Assembly (NCBI GenBank): GCA_002171295.2
Contig: NHFW02000027.1
Span: forward strand, 18,876-25,605
Direction: 5' to 3'
Length of the DNA: 6,730 bases
Source: Flavobacteriaceae bacterium TMED121
GTDB lineage: Bacteria > Bacteroidota > Bacteroidia > Flavobacteriales > Flavobacteriaceae
Under the pieces are notes generated by a model. It had not been told where the DNA came from, did not search any database, and was given only the letters and a program-made list of their open reading frames with translations. Positions 1 to 6,367 of this stretch are shown in pieces (position 1 is the stretch's first letter; every line of letters starts with the position of its first letter). Made by a program: the position numbers and the translations under genes.

Positions 1-633
1 ACTCCCGACATCAGTTTGTTTGAATTGGTTGGGGCTTATGGCACTTTCGCAAATCAAGGGATTTTTATTAAACCAATTGTGATTACTAGAATAGAGGACA
101 AAAATGGGATGGCCTTATTTGAAGTCGTTCCGGAAACCCGAGATGTAATTAGTGAAGAAGCTGCATATGTTACGCTTAATTTAATGGAGGGTGTAACAAA
201 ACATGGTTCAGGCGCTCGACTCCGTCATGCTGGTCTAGAAAAAACAAACTACATTTACGAAAATACAGTAACTGGATACCCATATATTTTTGAGAACCCT
301 ATTGCTGGTAAAACAGGTACAACTCAAAATCAAAGTGATGGATGGTTTATGGGAATTGTTCCCAATCTGGTGACTGGTGTTTGGGTGGGCGGTGAAGATC
401 GTTCTGTCCATTTTGAAGAAATTGGATTTGGACAAGGCGCGACTATGGCACTACCAATATGGGCTCTCTTTATGAAAGGAGCCTATGAAAAACAGGAATT
501 GGCTATATCCCAGGACGAATTTATTATACCTGAGGTTGTAACAATACCACTTGAATGTGAGGAATATGAATTGTATAATAACCCCAATACTCCTACAAAG
601 CAAAAAGCAGACCTAGACCAGTTAGGCTTTTAA
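1..633 (+). CDS. Penicillin-binding protein 1A-like bifunctional peptidoglycan synthase, C-terminal part
   Basis: The reading frame is open from the first base and ends at TAA 631-633, so this is the last 210 residues of a gene that starts outside the window. It is the end of a class A penicillin-binding protein, a membrane-anchored periplasmic enzyme that polymerises glycan strands and cross-links peptides. Seen here: the helix motif SLFELVGAYGTFANQG at residues 5-20, the KTGTT motif of the transpeptidase active site at bases 310-324 (residues 104-108), then QNQSDGWFMG and GVWVGGEDR, and GQGATMALPIWALFMK, the usual close of the Bacteroidota PBP1A transpeptidase domain. The glycosyltransferase domain and the SxxK and SxN motifs must lie upstream. 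A roughly 50-residue acidic, proline-containing tail follows the domain. A TTG at base 16 could be mistaken for a start but lies inside the conserved domain. The family is clear; the exact orthologue (mrcA-like) is inferred. Confidence 0.93.
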   Translation, partial: TPDISLFELVGAYGTFANQGIFIKPIVITRIEDKNGMALFEVVPETRDVISEEAAYVTLNLMEGVTKHGSGARLRHAGLEKTNYIYENTVTGYPYIFENPIAGKTGTTQNQSDGWFMGIVPNLVTGVWVGGEDRSVHFEEIGFGQGATMALPIWALFMKGAYEKQELAISQDEFIIPEVVTIPLECEEYELYNNPNTPTKQKADLDQLGF

Positions 634-675
634 ATTACAAGAAAATAACTCGTAGGGACTTGCACTTTATTTTTT

Positions 676-1428
676 CTATTGGTCGAGTGATTTCATGAAG
701 TTTTGTGAGTAATCAGAAAGTACAAGTTGTGCTGTAATTTTTGCATTTTCAGGCAGTAGTGTTTCCCAGTGCTGAGTATTCTTCCAATGTAATTTTCTTA
801 ATTGGCTGATTGCCTCAGGGGCATAGGAAGCAACTAATTCTGCTTTTTCATTCAGAGCTTCATCCATGGTTTCGATATCTGGACTTAGATGAGCATAGAG
901 GCCTTTTTCCATTCCCCAATTAGCAGTTTTCCAGTTCGAGCTATCAATGGATAACTGTGTGAAAGCAGTATTACCAATTTTTCTACTCACTGCTGGCTCT
1001 ATAACGTAAGGCCCAAGACCAATTGATAGCTCGGAGAGTTTTATGGAGGCTTTTTCTGTTGCAAACGTATAGTCACAAGCAGAAACTAAACCGACACCTC
1101 CACCAACAACTTTACCATGAACTCTTGCAAAAACGAATTTTGACATTTTTCTAACTTTATTTAGTAGCTCTGCAAAACCCATAAAAAAAGCTGTACCCGA
1201 TTTAATATCTTTAACTGACTTAAGCTCGCTTAACGAAGCTCCGGAACAAAAGGTGCTACTCCCGCTACTCTCAATTAAAACAATATTAATATCGGGATCA
1301 TTCTCAGCGCGATTTAAACAATCAATTAAACTTTTTATTATTGTAGAAGGAAGACTATTGCCTTTTGGATGAAAAAAGTGAATTTTCCCTACTTTATTTT
1401 CATTTTTGAGCGTTACAAAACCTTTCAT
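676..1428 (-). CDS. Enoyl-CoA hydratase/isomerase (crotonase) family protein
   Basis: A 250-residue cytoplasmic crotonase-fold enzyme, normal length for the family. Members hydrate or isomerise acyl-CoA thioesters. Seen: FFHPKGNSLP at residues 18-27, the first oxyanion-hole segment FCSGASLSEL at 60-69, and the second, VVGGGVGLVSACD, at 107-119. Of the two crotonase glutamates, the one after GGG is replaced by Gly113; the second appears kept as Glu133 in LSELSIGLGP. This GGGVGL/SEL pattern also occurs in methylglutaconyl-CoA hydratases of leucine breakdown, so that substrate is possible but unproven. The ATG at 1426-1428 was chosen because the fold begins there (MKGFV); a TTG at 1474-1476 and an ATG at 1468-1470 in frame would add 14-16 residues of non-conserved leader. 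It ends with TAG 676-678, 42 bp from the convergent PBP gene. No beta-oxidation partner is nearby. Confidence 0.9.
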   Translation of the reverse strand: MKGFVTLKNENKVGKIHFFHPKGNSLPSTIIKSLIDCLNRAENDPDINIVLIESSGSSTFCSGASLSELKSVKDIKSGTAFFMGFAELLNKVRKMSKFVFARVHGKVVGGGVGLVSACDYTFATEKASIKLSELSIGLGPYVIEPAVSRKIGNTAFTQLSIDSSNWKTANWGMEKGLYAHLSPDIETMDEALNEKAELVASYAPEAISQLRKLHWKNTQHWETLLPENAKITAQLVLSDYSQNFMKSLDQ

Positions 1429-1539
1429 AATACTCAAAAATAGCCAATCTATTTTATTTTGCCCAGGCATATCCAATTCAAATGGTTTTAGATATATTTT
1501 TAAGAAAATGATGATTAAATTTCACTGACTATATATTTA

Positions 1540-2430
1540 ATGAAAAAATTAGTTTTTAAAGGGCTACTAGTTTTATGGTTTGGAACAGGATCGATTTCGG
1601 CCCAGCGGTATTTAAATTTATCGGTAGATAATGATCTTTTTTTTGGAAGGGACCGTTATTACTCAAGTGGAATTTTCGTAAATGCAGGGAAATTAAATGA
1701 AAACTCTGATATGTCAATTAAGTATGTTCATTGGACTTTAGGTCATGAGATTTACACACCCTCTTTACGCTATACAAAAGAGGTTGAATATTATGATTAC
1801 CCATACGGAGGGTGGCTCTTTTTTCAAAGGGCTGAGGAAAGGCAACTTAACTCAAATAATGCCTGGCTTTGGGCGATTAAGGTTGGAATGACCGGCAAAG
1901 CCTCTCTGGCCTCTTTTATACAGAATTTATATCATGATAAAATTTTGGGGTTGCCTAATATGGCATGGGAGAAGCCAGTGCCCCAACGTTTTCATGTCAA
2001 CCTGAATGGGCTCTATAAAAAACGGATTAATCTTTTTCCTAAAGGGGCTATATTAACTGATTTTTTCGGTAATTTGGGAACTCAAAGAACAGCAATAGGC
2101 ACAAATATTGGACTCCTATTGGGCTCTTCAAAAGTGATATCTTTTATACATAATCCACTTGAGATGCAGGAGGTTGGATTTGGAATCTACATTGGCTCTC
2201 GGCTTGAATACCGATTCCATGATTTTATGATTTCAGGGAGTTTATTTGATGACAATGCACCCTTTACCTTGGAATCCATTCCATATAAACACAATGCATT
2301 AGTAGGCCTTGCAATTTATGGCGAACAATTGCAACTTCAAATACTTTGGAATCGGATTTCTAATGACAATACCGCTCAAAAAACAAAAGCACATTATTAT
2401 CTTAATATTTCTCTATCTAGATTTTTTTAG
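1540..2430 (+). CDS. Lipid A deacylase, LpxR family (outer-membrane beta-barrel)
   Basis: A 296-residue precursor with a Sec signal peptide (MKK, then a hydrophobic core to about residue 20, ending in SAQ). LpxR enzymes (DUF2219) are outer-membrane barrels that remove the 3'-acyloxyacyl chain of lipid A using calcium. Seen: VDNDLFFGRDRYYSSG at residues 29-44, with Asn31-Asp32 matching the catalytic Asn-Asp; LGHEIYTP at 67-74; YPYGGWLFF at 87-95, resembling the family's RPYAGW motif; GKASLASFIQNLYHD at 119-133, with His132 matching the catalytic histidine; and Trp143-Glu144 in the region that binds calcium in characterised enzymes. The threonine of the Salmonella enzyme appears as Ser42. If the signal is cut after Gln22, Asn31 and Asp32 become mature residues 9 and 10, as I recall for LpxR. 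The protein ends in phenylalanine, as outer-membrane barrels do. It is a lone gene, divergent from the crotonase (111 bp apart). The family is sure; activity on this host's lipid A is inferred. Confidence 0.86.
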   Translation: MKKLVFKGLLVLWFGTGSISAQRYLNLSVDNDLFFGRDRYYSSGIFVNAGKLNENSDMSIKYVHWTLGHEIYTPSLRYTKEVEYYDYPYGGWLFFQRAEERQLNSNNAWLWAIKVGMTGKASLASFIQNLYHDKILGLPNMAWEKPVPQRFHVNLNGLYKKRINLFPKGAILTDFFGNLGTQRTAIGTNIGLLLGSSKVISFIHNPLEMQEVGFGIYIGSRLEYRFHDFMISGSLFDDNAPFTLESIPYKHNALVGLAIYGEQLQLQILWNRISNDNTAQKTKAHYYLNISLSRFF

Positions 2431-2474
2431 AAAAAACTCGCAACTATTAAAACTTACTCAAAATAGAAATACAA

Positions 2475-2495
2475 CTTATATTTCATAAGGTTTTT
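2475..2495 (+). terminator. Weak candidate terminator after the LpxR-family gene
   Basis: A 5-bp stem (CTTAT / ATAAG) with loop ATTTC and a G then five T after it lies 44 bases past the LpxR-family stop codon, in the 135-bp gap between two convergent genes. The stem is A/T-rich, so termination may be inefficient. Nothing else stands out in this gap. Confidence 0.3.
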
Positions 2496-2565
2496 AATAT
2501 TGATTTTATTTTTGGGTATTGAAATTTATATCCTAGACACAAGTAAAAGGAACTTTCTAATATGA

Positions 2566-3222
2566 CTATTGAGCTTTTTTGTTAGGATTTAAAATGAGAA
2601 AATTAATACCGAGTAAAAATCCATTGAAGTTATTTTTTTGAATATTATTGGTGATAGTAGATTTTTTAAAAAATCTATATTCGACGGAGAGTCGAAACTT
2701 TTTCCAAACGCTGTAATGAACTGCAAAAAGCCATCCAAACGCATTTTTAAAGATATTGTCTGGATAGAAATTACTTTTTTGTCTGAGATCGACTATTGCT
2801 GAGTTTTTTGCTTTAATAAGGTGATGATATAATAGCCCTGTTTCGAAATGCGTTCGCCTAGTCGGGAAAACCCTAATAGATAATGGAAAACTGAGGTAAC
2901 TTAAATGGTCATGGGTTTTATTATCATTGAGCTTATATTGATAATTAACTGATAAAAGTTTTACTCCTGTTGAAACACCGATTGATTTTGAATATTTGTA
3001 ATGTACGTTACTCCCAAAAGCATAACCAATTTTTGGGGTAGTAAAATCTCCATTGGGACCAATGTAAACTCCCTGCAAGTGAAGGTCAAAGTTCCATTTT
3101 CGATACCCTGTAATATCTGGTCCTTTTCGATATTGTAATAAAAGATTTTCATCTCCCTGAGCAAAAGTAAGATCAAAAATAAGGGAAAAGACTACAAGCC
3201 AAAGAACTGTTTTTAAATTCAT
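2566..3222 (-). CDS. Small outer-membrane beta-barrel protein, function unknown
   Basis: A 218-residue protein starting at ATG 3220-3222 and ending at TAG 2566-2568. It opens with a clear Sec signal peptide (MNLKTVLWLVVFSLIFDLTFAQ, probably cut after Ala-Gln near residue 22). The rest alternates polar and hydrophobic/aromatic residues in strand-sized blocks: FDLHLQGVYIG, YAFGSNVHYKY, IGVSTGVKLLSVNYQY, HFETGLLYHHL, FGWLFAVHYSVW, FRLSVEYRFF and FNGFLLGINFLIL. This is the pattern of an 8- to 10-strand outer-membrane barrel like the Bacteroidota 'outer membrane beta-barrel' (PorT-like) proteins. No enzyme motif was recognised. It lies 64 bp downstream of the rhamnosidase on the same strand, with no terminator seen between, so readthrough is possible, but a shared function is only a guess. 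It is convergent with the LpxR-family gene. The barrel call is good; any specific role would be invented. Confidence 0.8.
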   Translation of the reverse strand: MNLKTVLWLVVFSLIFDLTFAQGDENLLLQYRKGPDITGYRKWNFDLHLQGVYIGPNGDFTTPKIGYAFGSNVHYKYSKSIGVSTGVKLLSVNYQYKLNDNKTHDHLSYLSFPLSIRVFPTRRTHFETGLLYHHLIKAKNSAIVDLRQKSNFYPDNIFKNAFGWLFAVHYSVWKKFRLSVEYRFFKKSTITNNIQKNNFNGFLLGINFLILNPNKKAQ

Positions 3223-3286
3223 ATTTTAAAGGTAGGACAATAAAAAGTGAGAATTATATTCTTCTTTATTACCTGTAAATCAGTTA

Positions 3287-5746
3287 TCACAATTCTGCTA
3301 AATTCTCTTTTGTAGCATTAATAGTATAGCTTCCAGACTTAAACTCTAAAAGAATATAATTATCTAGATTTTTTTCAAAGTTAATATTAGAATCAATTGG
3401 TAAAAATTTACCATTCTTCCATATCTCCTTATCATTTACTTCAATCTTAAAGTATTTAGATTTTTGAACAGGTACATATATTTTTGAAGAAGTATTAGAG
3501 GGAATAATAGCTTTAATCTGTATACCTATTTCCGCATTTTTTTTTCTTAGCTTTTCTATCTTCACATCTATATCTCCAGCTGAAGATGGGACAATTCCTT
3601 CGCACCATTCTAGATCATATAAGTTTGGTTTAATTCTGAATTTTTGCCAACCTGCTAAAATAGGCTCAATACCTAAAACTTTTTCTGGGAGAAGTGCTGT
3701 TGGTCCAGCACACCAAGCGTGAGATTTTGATCGCCCTAACTTTGGAATCCAATTTTCAAACCAAGCACCATTAAAATCTTTTCTGTTCATCTGCTCTCCC
3801 CAGTAATTCCTAATATAATCAAGAGCCCATTGACCCTCATTTTCTGAAAACATCGAATAAAGTAGCCAATAGGAAAAAGATTGTTCACATGATTTGCCTT
3901 GAGTTTTTATAAATTTCACTAAACTGGATTTAAAATTTTCATCTACAAGACCATATTTTAGAGCATAAACTTGAGTTTGTTGTGTAATTCTAGAACTCTC
4001 TAATCCATCTTTAAATACTTTTTCCTTATTCAGCCAAAAATATTTTTGGACAGATTTTTTTATTTTTTCAGCTTTTTCTTCCCACAATTCAGCTTGATCT
4101 AAATCACCAATTATATTTTTAGCCAGCCATGCTGCCGAATTTAATGCTCCAAAATATAGACAATTCATTGCGGTATTTTCCCCCGAAACATCCATTTTAA
4201 AAGTATCGGGATGATCTAAAACTACCCAACCAGGTACTTTTCCTAATAGATTTCTTTCACTAGATTCATAATTTTCAAAATACTTCAACAATAATTTCAA
4301 ATTCGGATAAACCTGTCTTATTAAGTCATAATCTTTGTAATACGTAAAGTGTTCTTTTAGCATAAGTATCCAATCTATCTGATAATCAGGAATATAAGTA
4401 GAGGTGTTTATGCCTAAACGATAGTCGGTCGGATGCCGACCACGTATGGCACCTTCATCAGAAAATCTTTGAGAAAAAGCACCGCTTAGAATGCTATAAT
4501 CGTGTAACAACTTTATGTTTGTATCAAAACTGTAAGCTGAATAACGCAGCATATACCTGCTATCTCCTCCAATATATTGTGTTTGTTCACGCCAGGGAGT
4601 GTCCATCCAGGTGTCTTGAGCGCAAATCTGCATTGACCATCTTCCAATTTCCCATATATCATTTAACCTTTCATCTGAGCATGAAAAATGGCCTCTGTTT
4701 TTAACAGGAAATGACCTAAATTTTGCAGAAATATCTTTTATTTCAATGCCTTTATCTTTCTTTACTGCTATATATCTAAAAGCTCTCCATGTAATAGGGT
4801 GCCAACTTTGAAGTCCTTTTTTAGTGAAATACGAATCAATATAATTTACATTATCTGCCATTAATGGAATGCTATCTTTTCCAAGTGTTTCCGCAGTTCC
4901 AATGTTAAGAGTTAATCCTGGCTTATTTGCGTTAGCAATAAAACGAGGGAAAGCTGTAATATCTTTATCAAAATCATAAATCTGAAAACCACCTCTACTC
5001 CATTCTCTTATAGGATTCATCAACTGGTAAAAAGTACGCTCTCTTTTTATTACTACAATTTTATTCCACGGATTTAGTGGAGGGACTCCAATTTCAGATG
5101 CACTTTCCCAATCCGAATCATTAAAATAGTTTTGCTCCCAGTTTTCAAAAGCAATTCTAGCGTCGTATCTCTCTTGTCTTCCTATTGTATGGTCAACTTG
5201 TCGATGATCTGTTATATTGTCCCAAGCTATTGCTCTAGCAACTAACCAACTATTATCACTATGTAGTTTTATAATTTTTTTATTAAAGTCGATTATTTTT
5301 GCTTGAAAGAAAAACCCCCCTCTTCCATTCATTCTGTGATGTAATCCCTCTCCAGTATTGTAAACAAGAGCAGCAATAGTATTTTTACCTAATTTTAGGT
5401 AAGGAGAGATATCAATCTCTTCATAAGTTTGATATTCTGGGTCTGGATTAGTAGGAATTCGATCAATATAAACACCGTTTATATATAGCTCTCCAAATGA
5501 AAAGGCGGAGACATAAACTTTAGCATCTTTTATTAAACTATTTAATATAAAATTTTTACGAATATGTAAATAATAATTTTTTGGATTAGGATCTCCAGAA
5601 TCCCAAATCCAGTTTGCTTCTGGCTTTTGTCCATCAAAAGACTCTGATATGGGGGATATAAAACCATCCTTACTGGAAATTTTATTTTGAGAAAAACAAA
5701 TTTGAAATATTGAAAAATAAAATAAAGCTGTGTAATTTATTTTCAT
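3287..5746 (-). CDS. Secreted alpha-L-rhamnosidase, glycoside hydrolase family 78
   Basis: An 819-residue secreted enzyme expected to release terminal alpha-L-rhamnose from plant or algal glycans by inversion. The start is ATG 5744-5746, giving a signal peptide MKINYTALFYFSIFQICFSQ; a TTG nine bases upstream is in frame but unnecessary. Domains, by eye: an N-terminal beta-sandwich (about 44-172) with NWIWDSGDPNPKNYYLHIRK and GELYINGVYID; further beta domains to about 345; an (alpha/alpha)6 catalytic barrel (about 350-690); and a C-terminal beta-sandwich (about 690-812). The catalytic region carries DTWMDTPWREQTQYIGGDSR at 378-397, where Glu387 is the likely general acid, and GAWFENW at 660-666, where Glu664 is the likely base, followed by SHAWCAGP with His676. 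LGIEPILAGWQKFRIKP is the usual GH78 bridge to the C-terminal domain. No lipobox or type IX secretion tail is evident. It has no SusC/D, transporter or rhamnose-catabolic neighbours. Its DNA is very AT-rich in places. Confidence 0.9.
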   Translation of the reverse strand: MKINYTALFYFSIFQICFSQNKISSKDGFISPISESFDGQKPEANWIWDSGDPNPKNYYLHIRKNFILNSLIKDAKVYVSAFSFGELYINGVYIDRIPTNPDPEYQTYEEIDISPYLKLGKNTIAALVYNTGEGLHHRMNGRGGFFFQAKIIDFNKKIIKLHSDNSWLVARAIAWDNITDHRQVDHTIGRQERYDARIAFENWEQNYFNDSDWESASEIGVPPLNPWNKIVVIKRERTFYQLMNPIREWSRGGFQIYDFDKDITAFPRFIANANKPGLTLNIGTAETLGKDSIPLMADNVNYIDSYFTKKGLQSWHPITWRAFRYIAVKKDKGIEIKDISAKFRSFPVKNRGHFSCSDERLNDIWEIGRWSMQICAQDTWMDTPWREQTQYIGGDSRYMLRYSAYSFDTNIKLLHDYSILSGAFSQRFSDEGAIRGRHPTDYRLGINTSTYIPDYQIDWILMLKEHFTYYKDYDLIRQVYPNLKLLLKYFENYESSERNLLGKVPGWVVLDHPDTFKMDVSGENTAMNCLYFGALNSAAWLAKNIIGDLDQAELWEEKAEKIKKSVQKYFWLNKEKVFKDGLESSRITQQTQVYALKYGLVDENFKSSLVKFIKTQGKSCEQSFSYWLLYSMFSENEGQWALDYIRNYWGEQMNRKDFNGAWFENWIPKLGRSKSHAWCAGPTALLPEKVLGIEPILAGWQKFRIKPNLYDLEWCEGIVPSSAGDIDVKIEKLRKKNAEIGIQIKAIIPSNTSSKIYVPVQKSKYFKIEVNDKEIWKNGKFLPIDSNINFEKNLDNYILLEFKSGSYTINATKENLAEL

Positions 5747-5940
5747 TTTATTCAAAATGGTTTTAATAGACTTTCTGTCAAAGAGAACATAATTTTCAGA
5801 TAATTTAAAAGTGTATATTTATAAGCTTTAAATAGAGTCATAATATGATAAGTAAATTACAAAAGTTATTGAAATCATTAAAATCTCTAATTGTCTAAAG
5901 TATTTTAAAATTGATATTCAATAATTTATAATAAAAAAAT

Positions 5941-6014
5941 GGGGATGTAGCTCAGCTGGCTAGAGCACTTGACTGGCAGTCAAGAGGTCGTGGGTTCGAG
6001 TCCCATCTTCTCCA
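5941..6014 (+). tRNA. tRNA-Ala (anticodon GGC)
   Basis: A full cloverleaf can be folded: acceptor GGGGATG / CTTCTCC, D-stem GCTC / GAGC, anticodon stem CTTGA / TCAAG, T-stem GTGGG / CCCAT with loop TTCGAGT, and discriminator A73. The anticodon GGC is at 5975-5977 and reads GCC. The G3-U70 pair, the main alanine identity element, is present. CCA is not encoded. Two oddities: U6 faces U67, a mismatch in the acceptor stem, and positions 32 and 38 are C and G, which could pair and tighten the anticodon loop. The 194 bp upstream, back to the rhamnosidase start, is A/T-rich with no gene and no convincing promoter. Confidence 0.95.
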
Positions 6015-6029
6015 CTAAAGTTGTATGAG

Positions 6030-6055
6030 GGTTTCCTTTGGTGAAGCCTTTTTTT
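6030..6055 (+). terminator. Rho-independent terminator of the tRNA-Ala gene
   Basis: A 6-bp stem, GGTTTC (6030-6035) with GAAGCC (6043-6048) including one G-U pair, has a 7-base loop and is followed directly by seven T (6049-6055). It begins 16 bases after the tRNA, at the right place to end its transcript. Confidence 0.75.
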
Positions 6056-6063
6056 ACTGGGTA

Positions 6064-6081
6064 TAGCCAGCTGCATCCTCC
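6064..6081 (-). repeat. Inverted copy of the tRNA-Ala 5' region
   Basis: Read on the minus strand this is GGAGGATGCAGCTGGCTA. The tRNA begins GGGGATG and, after five further bases (TAGCT), continues CAGCTGGCTA (5953-5962). The segment therefore matches the tRNA 5' end, GGATG plus CAGCTGGCTA, with a 5-base gap, in opposite orientation and about 100 bp away. The ten-base block CAGCTGGCTA is exact. It could be a decayed tRNA fragment or chance. Confidence 0.45.
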
Positions 6082-6143
6082 TAAAAAAGCAACAATCTGC
6101 TACTGAACATTTTACACTTAAATATACGAAAATCAGCTGTTTT

Positions 6144-6159
6144 TGGCACGTATTTGGCA
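6144..6159 (+). promoter_or_regulatory. Candidate sigma-54 (-24/-12) promoter element
   Basis: The sequence TGGCACG, four bases, then TGGCA matches the sigma-54 consensus TGGCACG-N4-TTGCA with one mismatch. The invariant GG (6145-6146) and GC (6157-6158) have the required ten bases between them. Transcription would start near 6170, about 200 bases before the unknown gene, or could make a short RNA. No activator binding site or sigma-54 activator gene is visible. The match could be a by-product of the TTTGGCACG direct repeat. Confidence 0.35.
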
Positions 6160-6265
6160 CGCTTTTTTAGTCAAATTTCATTCGAAACTTCGTTTCTCAT
6201 AGCCCTATTTTACTCAACTCTGACGAGTTTGTGTCTTGACAGATATATCTAATTAAAGTGTGTTC

Positions 6266-6296
6266 TTGGCATTTTTCCAACTGCCATATAATTTTG
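6266..6296 (+). promoter_or_regulatory. Candidate Bacteroidota housekeeping promoter for the gene at 6368
   Basis: TTG at 6266-6268 and TAATTTTG at 6289-6296 fit the Bacteroidota -33/-7 pattern (TTG, about 20 bases, TAnnTTTG); the spacing here is exactly 20. It lies about 70 bp before the ATG of the unknown gene. An inverted repeat TGGCA (6267-6271) / TGCCA (6282-6286) falls between and over the boxes, where a repressor could bind. Confidence 0.45.
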
Positions 6297-6367
6297 TAAA
6301 TTTCAAAATGAAATATATCTTATTACTTTTTTACTGAAATTAACACTTCAAATACATAATATAAAAT

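Larger units (their letters stand above)
6015..6367. other. Non-coding interval between tRNA-Ala and the unknown gene
   Basis: These 353 bp hold no credible gene. From left to right they contain the tRNA terminator, the inverted tRNA-like fragment, a direct repeat TTTGGCACG (6142-6150 and 6153-6161) that also forms a sigma-54-like element, two small hairpins (GAAAC-TTC-GTTTC at 6184-6196 and AACTC-TGAC-GAGTT at 6216-6229, neither followed by a T-tract), and a housekeeping-type promoter candidate at 6266-6296. The last 70 bp are A/T-rich leader. No integrase remnant or repeat of the tRNA 3' end was found. Confidence 0.6.

Noticed and set aside
235..435. Minus-strand frame of 66 codons within the PBP gene
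   Set aside because: It lies wholly opposite the conserved transpeptidase region and encodes no recognisable protein.
1435..1442. Minus-strand TATTTTTG, a match to the Bacteroidota -7 box, just before the crotonase ATG
   Set aside because: There is no TTG at the needed 19-21 bp distance, and the start of transcription would fall on the ATG itself.
1429..1476. Earlier TTG (1474-1476) or ATG (1468-1470) start for the crotonase gene
   Set aside because: The added residues lie before the point where the crotonase fold begins and show no conservation that I recognise; ATG 1426-1428 fits the family start.
2961..3176. Second minus-strand frame inside the beta-barrel gene
   Set aside because: It is a shifted frame of a gene whose main frame has a signal peptide and barrel pattern; no sign of a frameshift.
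4427..4441. Perfect 6-bp hairpin GGTCGG-ATG-CCGACC inside the rhamnosidase gene
   Set aside because: It is explained by the codons of the protein there (Arg-His-Pro-Thr-Asp), has no T-tract, and is a single event in a long gene.
4519..4704. Plus-strand frame of 61 codons opposite the rhamnosidase catalytic domain
   Set aside because: It is antisense to the most conserved GH78 region and has no start context or known motif.
5747..5755. TTG start nine bases before the rhamnosidase ATG
   Set aside because: The ATG at 5744-5746 already gives a complete signal peptide, and three extra residues add nothing.
5891..5920. Possible tRNA promoter, TTG at 5891-5893 and TATTCA at 5915-5920
   Set aside because: The second box misses the TTTG part of the Bacteroidota -7 consensus, and similar A/T-rich strings are everywhere in this interval.
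5960..6160. A 66-codon minus-strand frame across the tRNA, with the peptide GEDGTRTHDLLTA
   Set aside because: This peptide is the antisense translation of a tRNA T-arm and anticodon arm, a well-known false gene. The frame overlaps the tRNA and its terminator and has no other support.
6015..6367. Attachment site, integrase remnant or insertion sequence after the tRNA
   Set aside because: No repeat of the tRNA 3' end, no recombinase motif and no terminal inverted repeats of useful length were found in the window.
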